Assembly: GCA_973895155.1 (NCBI GenBank)
Contig: OZ316897.1
Coordinates: forward strand, 23,312,001-23,376,000
Length of the DNA: 64,000 nucleotides
From: Marsupella aquatica
Lineage: Eukaryota > Marchantiophyta
Direction of reading: 5' to 3'
Shown piece by piece: positions 1 to 10,283 of the stretch; position 1 is the stretch's first letter, and every line of letters starts with the position of its first letter. The position numbers and the translations under genes are program-made. The notes beneath the pieces were generated by a model. That model saw only the letters and a program-made list of their open reading frames with translations, searched no databases and was not told the DNA's origin.

Positions 1-299
1 CATTTCTCTCACTTGTGGTGGTGGAGCCTTTGGTTTCATCTCTAAGAAAACACATACTGTGAAAGGGGGCTGCCAAAATAAGTTCAAAACACTCTAGAAT
101 ATCTAAAACTAAAGGGGTCTAAAAATTAATTAAAAATGTATAGAATACAAAGGCTTCCCCTTGATAAGGCAGATTGAAATGAAAATACATGACACAAAAA
201 TCTGAATAAGACAAAATCTGAAATGTGCATTCACCATATAGCAGCTTCAAAAATTTCACAACTAGCCGCTAGTAACAACAAGCCTAGCGAAAACCCATT
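1..299. other. Left flank, no gene assigned
   Basis: This stretch lies outside the copia element. On the minus strand a fair splice acceptor (pyrimidine-rich, ending TTCTTAG near position 45) precedes a short open stretch reading MKPKAPPPQVREM that runs off the window. It may be the edge of a host exon, but nothing identifies it. Confidence 0.2.
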
Positions 300-587
300 T
301 GTGATTCGTTAGAACAAAGACACAAAATGTGCAAGACACGAGAGCGTACACGAGAGCGCTAGGAAAAGCAGTATTCAGTATTCTGCAGATGAACTGCAAC
401 TCCCCCAAAGGGCAAAGATAAAGGGCACGATCAACCCCGCAAACAGGAGACCCCGAGCCAGGGCACGGCAGATGTGATGCCTAGACAGGAATCACTCGGC
501 CGGTTAAGTGGGTAAAGCAGGAAGGCACCCTAGGAACACCTTAGTATAGGGACAAAACAAGGAAAATATAAACAATTAGGGGCAACC

Positions 588-3500
588 ATGGAACCCGGGC
601 AGAGGCCGGAGGTAAGGCTGAGGGTGAAAACCCGATTAGGGTTAGGGCGCGTTAAGCGTCGGCGGCTAGGAAGGATCAACGGGAAGAAGGACCGGCAGAG
701 GAGAGGGGTAAGGAGCGCTTGCAGGAGATGGTGGCTCATTTGCGAGCACGAACTAGGCAGACGACTACGGGAGGCCAACTACTGTCAGCTGCTTAGGCAA
801 GCACTCGGGGAGAGAGTAGATACCGACGATCGACCTAAGGAGGGTATGAGCAACGTCAATCAAGCGGCACATTTCTGGGGATGCCTGTTCGAACGGGCAA
901 CTGAGTACATCAAGACTTACGAGGACGAGGAGTCAGAAAGGGCAGCTCGAGAACGGCAGGAGCTCGCTCGATTGTGGGAGCTGCAGAAGACGGCTTTCTT
1001 AGGAGGCGAACTCATCAAGGACGAGTTCCTGTGGACGCCTACTTCCAATCAACTCGAAGATCTTCTGTTTTGCAAAGACAGCGTCGTCGGCATCCGAGAG
1101 GCCATCAAGAACTGCAACGACATACACTGGGAATTAAAGGGTAGCACGGAAAGGTGGACCCAGGCAACGGTGCTAGGAGAAACCTCCACGGCAGCAGAGA
1201 TGAAGAGGAAGGGGGCCGTCAACGATGAAGCCACCCCGGCAAAAAGAATGAGGTCGGCGGCACCAAAGAGGCCAGCCGAGCAGCAGAGCAGGAGGCAGGG
1301 AGAAGCCAAAGAGGAGGAGGTCGATCCCATCAAGGCCATTCCAACCAGGGATGACACCTGGAAGGGCTGGGCGGCAACCCTACCGGTGGAGGTGCAACTA
1401 CATTTTGCACGGGAGGAGGATGCATGCTTTACGGCCATGCAGACCAAGAAGTACCAAGGCTTCATGGCCGGATCCGGCTTGGAGGCCTTTGTAAGATTAC
1501 CATGGCTGAAGCCGGAGGTACCGGAGTCAGACCTATTAGAATTCGTGGGGTCATGGGAACCCGAGACCAATTGCACGAGGATATATGGGAAGGATTTCTA
1601 TCTTACTCCCAAGGTAATTGCCGAAGTGTTTGGCTTGCCGATAGGCAATAAGACCAAAGTTGATACCAGGAAGACCCTGCCTGACAAGGAGTTCCGGTCG
1701 TTCCCCGGACCATCAACGAAGAATGGCTTCTTCCGGAACACCTGCACCAACCCGCACATAGGAGAGATGATCGACTTCTTGTGGGTGACCATGCATTGTA
1801 ACTTGCCGAGGGCAGAGATCGGCAAGGCACAGGTCTATCTGGCAGAAAGGCCAGACCCAAGCCGGGACTACAACGGGTACCTCCTCAACCAATTGAAGAA
1901 GATCTTAAAGGAGGAGCAGCAGGTAATCGGCATGGGGAGCGTGTCGCGGCTTGGCTATCACATGCCGCTGTTGTGCCGGTATGCCAGAGGTCAGACTTTT
2001 GCCCCGGTACTTCCCCTGCAGGTAAGGGCACCCGAGGAAGCTCCAACGCCGAGGCCGTTGGCTGAGAAGCCTCAACCACCTGTTAGTCCTACGATCGAGC
2101 AGGTGTTTAGGCCCAGGAAGGAAGACTTGCCGATGCAGCAACCAGGCATGCAGAGTCTGCTGAAACTACTGGAGAAAGAAAAGAAATCGGCATCGGCAAC
2201 AACAACGGCAACGGCAACAATGCAGGACACTACTACAGAGGTAGGCCTACACCGGCTCACAAGAGAAAACCCCTTTGCTAGAGACAAGGAGAGAATCAGG
2301 CCGGAATCCAAGCCAGGTGTTCGAATGTACGTGGGAACCTCAAGCTCCGAATCTGAGGCAGAATTGCCTGAAGCTCCTACCGACGAAGAGGAGAGGGAGA
2401 AGCCGGACGTCCAAGAGGTAGAGGAGGCAGTGGAGGACTGCAGCCATGATAATTCCGGCTATGGGTCGGACCATCACGTTCCAGGAGTAAGGACCTGTGG
2501 CCGGTTTGTCCCCACACTTCCAAGGGTAGTGCGAGGGGACCCCAACCAGCAGAGTAGCCCTGAGTCTCCCCCACCAGATGTTGCTCCCCCGAGCTTCGAC
2601 GGCATAAAACAGACGGTGCAGGAATTTCAGGAGCGAATCAAGCAGGAGGAAGAGGCCGCCCTGGCTAAGGAAAAGGATTTACCAGGAGGAGATTGGCCGG
2701 AGAACATCAGGCGGCTAGCCGAAAAAGGAAGCAAACCTCTAGCCACGATTGAAGAGATCCGCAAGACGGCTTGGGAGCAGAGGCCACGATGGGCGATGCC
2801 GATCACTTCTACTTACTCCACCTACGCTAAGAATAGAGCCATGGAGTATGGTGAGATGTGTGGGGAACTTGCGCTCGGCATCTTTGGAGAGGAGTTGGAG
2901 GTAGGACCCTTTTTCCATAGGGAGCAGTTGGAGAAGCACCAATTAGAAGAAGCGGTGGCTTTAGAGAGAAGCAAGAAGGACGAGGTCATTCGACGGCTTA
3001 GGAGGATGGAAGCCGAGATTGAAGATCTAAGGGCGGCCAAGAAAGCCCAAGATGAACTGCGGATTAAACGACATGAACTGAACATCATGCAGGGGCAGTT
3101 GGACACCGCGCAGGCTGATAATCAGAATATCAAGGATAAACTAACTCAGACGCAGGGAGAGTTGGCCGACACGATCAAAGAGAGGGAGAAGTGGAAGCAA
3201 GAGCTGAAGAATACAGAGGAGGCCCACATAACAGCCAACAGCCGGGCCATGGCGGAGACCCAAAGAAGGGAATGGGCGTTGAAAGTGGAGCTCGAGAAAA
3301 TCCGCGGAGCCCTTGAGCAGAAGGAGGTCGAGTTAGGGAAATCCTATCAAGGGATTATGGCGCTGCAGCAGGAGCTTGCGTCCCTAACGGCCAGCTTCAA
3401 GGCCGACCTAAGGGAGAAGGACGAGATGCTCGAACAGACTTACGCCAAGATGAACCAGATGGAGTCTGTCATCATTGCAGAGCTCGACAAGGAGCTAAGA

Positions 3501-4211
3501 GCAACCCAGGAGGAGAGGGCTACCTTGAAGAAGGAATTGGAGGAAGCCCACAGGGAGCAGGAGGAGGCCAAAAACGAGCTGGAGGGGGCACGTAAGGACC
3601 TGGATGAAACCCAAGAGGAGTTGGAGGAAATCACGAGGAAGATGGAGAACCTACAGCGGCGGGCCGACAACCAAACAGAGCGGCTGAAGAAACAAGCCGC
3701 AGTATTTAAATGCTTAGCTGCAGCAGGTCCATCTCCCGTTGGGACAAACCAGTTACCAGGGGTGGTAATTGCCGAAGGACAAGCTGCGCCAACTGCACCA
3801 GTGCCGGAAGTAAGTGGGAAGGGGAAGGGACCAGCTGCCGAGCCACCAACGAAGAAGAAGCGGAAACCTTCAGGGTCAAGGAGTAATACGACTTCACAGG
3901 CCGTGGTGATCAAGGAGGTAGACCCAGCACCGACCCCAGACAGGGTCACGGCTAAGGATCCAACTACCCTAGGGGAAGGGGAGGCCGAAGCCGAGGGAGT
4001 GGCTGAAGCCGAAGCCGTGGGAGTGGCTGAGGCCGAAGCCATGGGTATTGCCGAGGCCGGTGTTGAGGCTGAAGCCGAAGGTGGACCCAGTCAGGCCGAT
4101 GGAGAGTTGACTCAGTCAAGGGCAGGTAATCTGTCAGAGAATGAACCTACGGCAGTGGCTGAGGAGGAAGCGTTGGGGGCGTCCATTAAGGATCCACCAC
4201 CGGTGTCGTGA
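588..4211 (+). CDS. LTR-A encoded coiled-coil protein, 1207 aa, intact
   Basis: The start is ATG at 588 in a good context (CAACCATGG), at the same place in all copies. The N-terminus is Arg/Lys-rich (about residues 10-45). Residues about 298-440 (IYGKDFYLTPKVIAEVFGLP and following) resemble the plant transposon/mobile-domain group often called Transposase_32 or PMD-like; this family call is inference. A Ser/Glu-rich acidic stretch lies near 585-630, a long heptad-rich coiled coil near 770-1034, a likely nuclear localisation signal (KKKRK) near 1088, and an Ala/Glu repeat tail near 1125-1165. No catalytic motif was seen. A structural, nuclear or silencing-related role is possible but unproven. 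Four other copies are broken or truncated, so this is the best reference. Confidence 0.85.
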   Translation: MEPGQRPEVRLRVKTRLGLGRVKRRRLGRINGKKDRQRRGVRSACRRWWLICEHELGRRLREANYCQLLRQALGERVDTDDRPKEGMSNVNQAAHFWGCLFERATEYIKTYEDEESERAARERQELARLWELQKTAFLGGELIKDEFLWTPTSNQLEDLLFCKDSVVGIREAIKNCNDIHWELKGSTERWTQATVLGETSTAAEMKRKGAVNDEATPAKRMRSAAPKRPAEQQSRRQGEAKEEEVDPIKAIPTRDDTWKGWAATLPVEVQLHFAREEDACFTAMQTKKYQGFMAGSGLEAFVRLPWLKPEVPESDLLEFVGSWEPETNCTRIYGKDFYLTPKVIAEVFGLPIGNKTKVDTRKTLPDKEFRSFPGPSTKNGFFRNTCTNPHIGEMIDFLWVTMHCNLPRAEIGKAQVYLAERPDPSRDYNGYLLNQLKKILKEEQQVIGMGSVSRLGYHMPLLCRYARGQTFAPVLPLQVRAPEEAPTPRPLAEKPQPPVSPTIEQVFRPRKEDLPMQQPGMQSLLKLLEKEKKSASATTTATATMQDTTTEVGLHRLTRENPFARDKERIRPESKPGVRMYVGTSSSESEAELPEAPTDEEEREKPDVQEVEEAVEDCSHDNSGYGSDHHVPGVRTCGRFVPTLPRVVRGDPNQQSSPESPPPDVAPPSFDGIKQTVQEFQERIKQEEEAALAKEKDLPGGDWPENIRRLAEKGSKPLATIEEIRKTAWEQRPRWAMPITSTYSTYAKNRAMEYGEMCGELALGIFGEELEVGPFFHREQLEKHQLEEAVALERSKKDEVIRRLRRMEAEIEDLRAAKKAQDELRIKRHELNIMQGQLDTAQADNQNIKDKLTQTQGELADTIKEREKWKQELKNTEEAHITANSRAMAETQRREWALKVELEKIRGALEQKEVELGKSYQGIMALQQELASLTASFKADLREKDEMLEQTYAKMNQMESVIIAELDKELRATQEERATLKKELEEAHREQEEAKNELEGARKDLDETQEELEEITRKMENLQRRADNQTERLKKQAAVFKCLAAAGPSPVGTNQLPGVVIAEGQAAPTAPVPEVSGKGKGPAAEPPTKKKRKPSGSRSNTTSQAVVIKEVDPAPTPDRVTAKDPTTLGEGEAEAEGVAEAEAVGVAEAEAMGIAEAGVEAEAEGGPSQADGELTQSRAGNLSENEPTAVAEEEALGASIKDPPPVS

Positions 4212-4861
4212 CGGTGCAAGGGCGCCGTTCCTTTTAGGGAGGGCGGACGTGGAGGGAGGAGGCGTGAGTGGGCAGGGCGGGCGCGGATCTCCACGTTTAG
4301 GATTAGGATCAGAACCAGGAGCGGCCCTGACACTTAGCTTAGTGGGATTGCGGTCCCACTGGTAGGAGCAACACTTGTGCTCCTGCCTTGCTGTACATAG
4401 GTAGATTCAGGCAAGTAGATTACTGTTAAGTAGATTAGGCTTACGATGCAAAGAATGGCGGATCCACTACCAGGATAAGTACCTGGGCAGCGGGGAGCTC
4501 AGGGCCTCTTCTTTAGCAAGTTTTTAGTTTGCACCAGCCGGGCTGGGATCAAGTAGTACGAGAAGCTCTCGGTTAGTCATACAGTGACCCTTGTGTATAT
4601 TCATGTTTCCTCATGCCTAAGAGCTGAATAGAGTTGGCCTCACGGCTTAGTTCGCAGAACTTGTGTATGAGATGTACTGTTTGTATGGCAAGTGCATGGT
4701 ATGACTCAGTCAGAATGAGTCATTTTGCTATTTGTGTGTTGCATTAACTTGTGTGAAGAGTGCCCACATCAACAGAAGGAAGGAAAGTAAGCAGGGGAGT
4801 GAGAGTTGGATGTGTCGAGCTGAGAGAGGTCTTAGCGGCTTAACCAAGCCTATTGGGGATC

Positions 4862-4937
4862 ATTTCGGCGGCGGAATCCAAACATACCTAACAAGACGGA
4901 GGGGAAGACAGGGGAAGACAGGGGAAGGCCTATATTA
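4862..4937 (+). promoter_or_regulatory. LTR-A promoter module: GC palindrome plus TATA-like box
   Basis: CGGCGGCGGAA (4866-4876) is followed by AAACATACCTA and, about 55 bp further on, TATATTA (4931-4937). In the other LTR-A copies the first part reads TTCCGGCGGCGGAA, nearly palindromic. The same pair of motifs occurs in LTR-B and LTR-C in matching orientation. I infer the U3 promoter for genomic RNA, with R and U5 in the last ~170 bp. Confidence 0.55.
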
Positions 4938-5021
4938 GGCCGGCTACGTATCTCATGACCCGATGAAGGATCTGTCCAGTATATGTGTGTAAAATGTTAA
5001 TAGTAGTAGTAGAAGGTTAGC

Positions 5022-5126
5022 AGCGTCCCATGCCGCTAAGCCGCGGAAACGGCCTCGCCAAGCACGAAACCTGCGGGAATCGGCTTGAGCTGGGGGGTTT
5101 CTTGGGTTTAGGGAGCCATGGGACGC
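5022..5126 (+). repeat. Inverted repeat near the LTR-A 3' end
   Basis: GCGTCCCATG at 5022 pairs with CATGGGACGC ending at 5126, leaving an ~85-nt loop. The pair is present in every LTR-A copy that keeps this end. It could be an RNA hairpin in R/U5. Confidence 0.55.
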
Positions 5127-5372
5127 ACCACAGCAGAGAACTCAAACCAAAAACAAAAGCACGTCGCCCTTGCTTCACATTGTGGCAAGTGGCAAGTGGC
5201 AAGTGATGGAGTGCGAACTGCAAAAGTGAAAACGTAACAAGCTAAAGAACTGCAGTAAAAGTAAAAAACACAATAGCCTACATCTAGACGGAGAACGACG
5301 AGAGGAACCCCGTGAGGAACCAGACATCAGATCCGGTCGAGCACAGAAGAGAACAGGGCATTCCCTGTCACA

Positions 5373-5382
5373 CTTCCCCCCG
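5373..5382 (-). promoter_or_regulatory. Copia polypurine tract
   Basis: On the minus strand CGGGGGGAAG sits directly against the 3' LTR. This is the expected position for the plus-strand DNA primer in reverse transcription. Confidence 0.8.
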
Positions 5383-5529
5383 ATCGACCACATTTGAAGA
5401 AGACAACAGCGGCAACGTTTGTAGACTCAGAAGTTGCACAAACCGACGAAAAGCTTCACCAGATAGAGGTTTTGTAAGACCATCAGCTGGCATGATTGTT
5501 GTCGACAAGTATCGAAGTGTCACAATACC

Positions 5530-6309
5530 CTATTGAACTTGTTCGTGAACAAAATGCCATTGAATGTCAATGTGCTTGGTTTTCGCATGATGCTCAGGAT
5601 TAATGGTCAGAGCTAACGCCGGTTTATTGTCGCCATAGATGACCACTGTGTGCACATCAGGTGAAACAACTTGAAGTTCATGAAGTAAGCGCCGTAGCCA
5701 CACCGCCTCCTTACAAGCAATTGAGTAGGCAACGTATTCTGCCTCGGTAGAGCTGGTGGCAATTAATGGCTGTTTGCGAGATTTCCAACTGATAGCCCCG
5801 CCTGCAAGTTTAAAAAGATAGCCAGAAGTAGACTTGCAATCGGTGGAGTTACTAGCATAAGATGCATCAGAGAAACCTTGAAAATTGAGAGAATGTACTT
5901 CAAGTCCCAGAGATGGTGTCAACTGATAGCGAATGCCAAGATTGAGAGTATGATTGATATAGGCCATGATGTTGCGAATGCAGCTGTGATGCTCTGGTGC
6001 AGGATTATGTGCAAAATGTCCTAATCGTGCACAACGCTCAGCAATGTCAGGCCATGTCCATACAGCCAGATACATTAACAATCCCACCATGGATTGGTAG
6101 TGATGACACTGATCAGGAGTCGCCTGCATAGGACTAGGCCGAAGATCATCAAGACCCGTGGAAGGAGCTGTCATGGGTGCAGCATTTTCCATGTGAAACG
6201 TCGAACAATCTTTTGAGCATAGACATTTTGAGCAATGTAGAGAACACCAGCAGCACGATTGCGATGAATAGTAAGACCCAAATATTTCGTAAGTTCTCCC
6301 ATATCCCAA
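5530..6309 (-). pseudogene. Copia RNase H segment
   Basis: This 259-codon segment overlaps the reverse-transcriptase frame by 139 bp in a different frame, which indicates a frameshift. It shows copia RNase H hallmarks: KSTSGYLFKLAGGAISWKS, the STEAEYVA box, and DNKPALAL with a later KHIDIQWHFV stretch. RNase H removes template RNA during reverse transcription. The frame closes close to the polypurine tract, as expected for the C-terminus. Confidence 0.85.
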
Positions 6310-8612
6310 ACCTCGTATTTAGACACCAGCATGGCCTTCATTCGAGCAATACCTTGCTTAGTAGGAGAGAGGCAAATGATATCATCAACCCAGAGAACTA
6401 TTATATCCCCATTCTGATGTCGTAAAACGCATGGATCAGATGGAAGAGGAAAGAAACCATTTCGAGCAAGAAACTCGGTAATCTCAATGTACCAAAGGCG
6501 TGGTGATTGACGAAGACCGTAGAGGGCCTTCAGAAGGAGCCAAATTAAAAGAGCACCATGAATGTCATAGGTCTCATATCCAGGCGGTGGACAAATATAG
6601 ATGGGAGGTTGGCCTGCCATAAGTGCGTACAAAAAATCAGTAACAACATCAAAGCAATGAGCCTCAAGGTTGCCAGAGACCACGAGTGCCATGAGTAATC
6701 GAAAGGTCTCCGGACAAACTACGGAGGCAAAAGTATCGTGAAAATCTTCCCCCGGGTGTTGTTTATCCCCTCGAGCAACAAAACGGGCCTTATGAATCCC
6801 TGACCGTTTACGAGAATACATCCATTTAGACAGTAGCAAACGTGCACCAGGAGGAAGAGTAGTGAGCTTAGCCACGTTTAACTTCTGTAATTGATTGAGC
6901 TCAGTGAGCTCGGCAACACGCCATTTATCCACATCAGGTCGAGAGAGTGTCTCCCGATGTGTTTTAGGGACATCATCATCGGCTGAAGAAAAAAGCGCCG
7001 CTGAATAAGAGTATACCAGAGATGATGGAAGATGTGCCAGCATTGTATAGGCATTCATTGTGGCATTGTACCGAGAAGGAGGAATCCCCTTATTTGTCCG
7101 AGCAGAGCGACGGAGCTCCGAGGGCGTGGTAGCAAGAGCTGCTTCAAAATCATGTTGAAATTCATCACCAGATGGATTCCTGATTGGCGGTGCCATTGTG
7201 ACAAGCGGAAGTGGAATCGGAATCACAAGATCAGAAGCAGAGTGATCAGTAGACGAGATGACAGCATCCAAAACAGGTGTTATTGTAGACTTGGATGGCA
7301 TCGGAGGTCCATTAGAGAGTGGAGAACTAGTACCACTAGCCGCAGGCGCCAAAATTGAAGCAACCGGAGTCGGAAGAGACAATGGTGACTGAAGAAGAGG
7401 CAGAGGTGACTCAGAAGATACTAGAACAACATCCAATGTTGAATCCGTAGCCGGAACATCGGAAGAAGAGTCCTCATAGAGTGTTGGACAGTTCTCGGGT
7501 GAAATAGCCAGGAGTCGAGGCGTTTCATCAAAAGTAACATAGGCAGAAATGGTGATCAAATTTTGCCGTGGCATCCAAATCCGATAATTCAGACCATCAT
7601 CATACCCAACCAAATAGCCTTGTTGAGCACGTGGCTCGAACTTCTCCCCTCTGGGCCATGTTTCAGGAGGAATGTGAACATATGCTACTGCTCCAAAAAC
7701 TTTCAGATGACCAAAATTGGATATCTCAGGGAGTGCCATGACCTTTCGTAAACATGATATAGGTGAGACAAGGTCCGAATGAGCCGTCGTAGGAAGATGA
7801 TTGGTAAGATAGACCGCAGTCCTAATTGACTCGGGCCAAAGTAGAGTTGGTAATTTTGAATCCAAGAGCATAGCTCGGGCCTTCTCCGTGATGATACCAT
7901 TTGATCGCTCGGCGATGCCATTCTGAGTGTGATGGTAAGGGGCCGAGTGTACCATGCGACTACCCTTCTCCGCAAGAAAATTCTGAAACAAAATGCTGCC
8001 AAATTCGGTGCCATTATCACAAAAAACTTCTGAAATAGTCGATGAGTACTGATTGGCAATGGCCGCAAAGAATTGTTGTATGATAGCAACCGATTCACCC
8101 TTGTTATGGAGACAGGATGTCCAGCGATAGCGGGTATGATCATCAGTGATTAGAAGAAAATATTTCATACTACCAATGCCTAGAGAAGACATCGGTCCAC
8201 ACAGATCAAGATGTATTCGCTGAAAAGGTTTGGAAGCACGAGTGTGTTGTTCTTGACAGATTATACGAGCAGACTTGGCCAGAGCACAGGCATCACATGA
8301 TGTAAACAGAGCAGAATCAGTAAGTCGGATCCCCTCGCTCTGAATGAACTGTTTCACACCGTCAATGTGTAGGTGCGCCAAGCGCCTATGAAGAGTATTG
8401 ATATTGACAGATTGAAGAGAGATAGTACTGTTATGATGGTCATTAGCAAGAGCCAATTGAACATGGAAAACCTTAAGGCCATCAACCTTTTGAATACGAG
8501 CAAACTCTTGACCACTAGGAAGAAGTACAAATTTGGAGTGCCAGCCTTGCCAATACACACCCCGTTGTTCAAGAAGATGTTCAGAGATTGTGTTGAGAAC
8601 ACTTGTAGGCAT
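6171..8612 (-). pseudogene. Copia integrase and reverse transcriptase segment (813 aa)
   Basis: The integrase zinc region is visible as HRRLAHLH followed by CDACALAKS. The catalytic core has HLDLCGPM, FCDNGTEFG and NGIAERSNG, consistent with the D,D-35-E triad. Reverse transcriptase follows, with KARFVARGDKQ, DVVTDFLYALM, LYGLRQSPRLWY and the active-site box LWVDDIICL, a variant of the copia YVDD box. The segment ends at a frame change at 6171-6309, where RNase H continues in another frame. As a unit it would cut, integrate and copy the element, but the breaks make it a relic. Confidence 0.88.
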
Positions 8613-8626
8613 ATAGCGTACATGAT

Positions 8627-9814
8627 TTAGACGAAGAGGCCGAAATGTTTGTCAGTGCATTGGACATGCAGATCAATGTTACCGTATCCCGGAGATATGA
8701 TTGACCCCGCCCCGGTATTAATGGAGATAGGATCAACAATGTATTGCTGTAACAACTTTTCATTATTGCAAAAATGGTGATTTGCCCCTGAGTCAGCAAT
8801 CCATGTATCCTGATCAATGGTGAATGCGGCTGCTGAATGAGCTTGATGCGCGAACTGAACAAAATTAAACACGTCCAGCAACAATGATTCGATTGGAGTG
8901 GGAATTGAGGTAGATGCCTGAACATTGTTGACACCTCTTAGCCGCTCCTGTATTCTCTGCATTGTGATAGTATTTGGTTGCCATCCCGGACGACGGAGAT
9001 GAACGTATTTGTAGTAGCACGTCTCTTCCCGATGTCGGGGCAGACGACAGTATGGACAGATCTCCTTGCGCGGTGCAGCATTAGAAGGAGCAATGGAAGT
9101 AACAATGGAAGATGCCATAGCCACTTGTAGTGTAGGTGGCTCACGCTCAGTCTTACGGCGCCATTCATCCTTCGCTTCAAAGATGAGAAGATCTAGGGAA
9201 GGTGCATTATTAGGATCACGGCGCATTAGCTCCCGCTTTGAGAACGCCCATTGATCAAAGTGTCCATCCATAATATGAATGAATTGCATAATTTGAACTG
9301 TAGGATCGATTGTAATCCCAGCAGCAGTGCAACGATCAATGGCTTCACGATAAGAAATGCCAAACAACTCCATCTCTTCCCCACGATAATGTAGCTTCAC
9401 AAAATGAACCCAATTATCATGTTTCTGTAGCAAACCTTGAGGTTGATACGTCTTCTTTAGATGATCCCAACACTCTTTAGCCGTAGTGATTGTGGCTAAA
9501 GAAGTCTGGATATGTGGTTTGCACGTAGAAAGAATGAGCATGCGCGCATGAGCACCCTGTGCAGTGTAGGTCTCCAGACGCGCCTGAAAGTGGTAATCTC
9601 GTTCATCAACATCTTGTATCGGTGGAATAGCCATTCCGTCCACAAATTTCCAAACACTACCAGCGGCTAAACTTGCAGAAACGAGCATCTGCCAAGATTC
9701 ATAGTTGGAGTTTCCATCGAGTTTTGGAACGAAATGACTAGTATCGCGATAAGAGAAAGACATGATTTCAGATAGTTGAACAAGAGAGAAGAATTCTAGC
9801 AGGAAAGAATGCAA
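8627..9814 (-). CDS. Copia Gag and start of protease (395 aa open segment)
   Basis: The N-terminal half resembles the copia Gag UBN2-type domain (LDGNSNYESWQ, near residues 30-45). A CCHC zinc knuckle of pattern CX2CX4HX4C (CPYCRLPRHREETC) binds nucleic acid in such proteins. Near residue 345, WIADSGANHHF is the retroviral aspartic protease motif (DSG). The frame closes at 8627, shortly before the next segment opens, so a frameshift or nonsense change separates this part from the integrase segment. The start at 9814 is the first candidate after the primer-binding site, but the true Gag start may be the Met at MSFSYRD about 17 codons in. Confidence 0.85.
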   Translation of the reverse strand: MHSFLLEFFSLVQLSEIMSFSYRDTSHFVPKLDGNSNYESWQMLVSASLAAGSVWKFVDGMAIPPIQDVDERDYHFQARLETYTAQGAHARMLILSTCKPHIQTSLATITTAKECWDHLKKTYQPQGLLQKHDNWVHFVKLHYRGEEMELFGISYREAIDRCTAAGITIDPTVQIMQFIHIMDGHFDQWAFSKRELMRRDPNNAPSLDLLIFEAKDEWRRKTEREPPTLQVAMASSIVTSIAPSNAAPRKEICPYCRLPRHREETCYYKYVHLRRPGWQPNTITMQRIQERLRGVNNVQASTSIPTPIESLLLDVFNFVQFAHQAHSAAAFTIDQDTWIADSGANHHFCNNEKLLQQYIVDPISINTGAGSIISPGYGNIDLHVQCTDKHFGLFV

Positions 9815-9860
9815 GTCTTACACAAATGGAATGGTTCCAAGAAGAATCAAAAAATTCTAG

Positions 9861-9871
9861 GCCCATAACCT
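9861..9871 (-). promoter_or_regulatory. Copia putative primer-binding site
   Basis: On the minus strand GGTTATGGGCC follows the 5' LTR immediately, where a tRNA primer site should lie. The tRNA was not identified. Confidence 0.5.
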
Positions 9872-10283
9872 GTGATTCGTTAGAACAAAGACACAAAATG
9901 TGCAAGACATGAGAGCGTACACGAGAGCGCTAGGAAAAGCAGTATTCAGTATTCCGTAGATGAACTGCAACTCCCCCAAAGGGCAAAGATAAAGGGCACG
10001 ATCAACCCCGCAAATAGGAGAGCCCAAGCCAGGGCGCGGCAGAGAACTCAAACCAAAAACAAAAGCACGTCGCCCCGCACGTCGCCCTTGCTTCACATTG
10101 TGGCAAGTGGCAAGTGATGGAGTGCGAATTGCAAAAGTGAAAATGTAACAAGCTAAAGAACTGCAGTAAAAGTAAAAAACACAATAGCCTACATCTAGAC
10201 GGAGAATGACGAGAGGAACCCCGTGAGGAACCAGACATCAGATCCGGTCGAGCACAGAAGAGAACAGGGCATTCCCTGTCACA
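9872..10283 (-). repeat. Copia 5' LTR
   Basis: This 412-bp LTR matches 300-472 plus 5138-5372 almost base for base. It has TG...CA ends and includes a small local duplication (CGTCGCC) near 10070 that is absent from the 3' LTR. Confidence 0.92.

Larger units (their letters stand above)
473..5132 (+). mobile_element. Solo LTR of gypsy family A (copy 1), nested in the copia LTR
   Basis: This 4660-bp unit starts TGTGATGCC, ends CGCACCACA and is flanked by GCAGA on both sides. It has no internal gag-pol. Its identity as an LTR follows from 41497-57047, where two copies of the same unit flank a Ty3/gypsy internal region with primer site and polypurine tract. A solo LTR normally arises by recombination between two LTRs of one element. 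It carries one complete gene (588-4211), then about 720 bp of non-coding DNA, a TATA-like box (4931) and a terminal hairpin. Confidence 0.93.
300..5372 (-). repeat. Copia 3' LTR, interrupted by solo LTR-A
   Basis: The LTR halves are 300-472 and 5138-5372. The junctions carry the duplicated target GCAGA (468-472 and 5133-5137). Joined, the halves give a 408-bp LTR that aligns to 9872-10283. Confidence 0.93.
300..10283 (-). mobile_element. Ty1/copia LTR retrotransposon, decayed, with a nested solo LTR-A
   Basis: The element runs leftward. Its 5' LTR is 9872-10283 (412 bp) and its 3' LTR is 300-472 plus 5138-5372, split by a solo LTR-A. Both LTRs start TGTGATTCGTT and end CCCTGTCACA when read on the plus strand. 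The flanks are CCATT on the left and CCATC on the right, a five-base target duplication with one mismatch. Gag, protease, integrase, reverse transcriptase and RNase H follow in copia order (integrase before reverse transcriptase). The polyprotein is broken near 8620 and near 6240, so this copy is not autonomous. Without the 4.66-kb insertion it is about 5.3 kb, a normal copia size. Confidence 0.93.

Noticed and set aside
3440-4042. Antisense 200-codon frame over the LTR-A gene (and equivalents in other copies)
   Set aside because: It is a low-complexity shadow of the coiled coil and Ala/Glu tail on the opposite strand.
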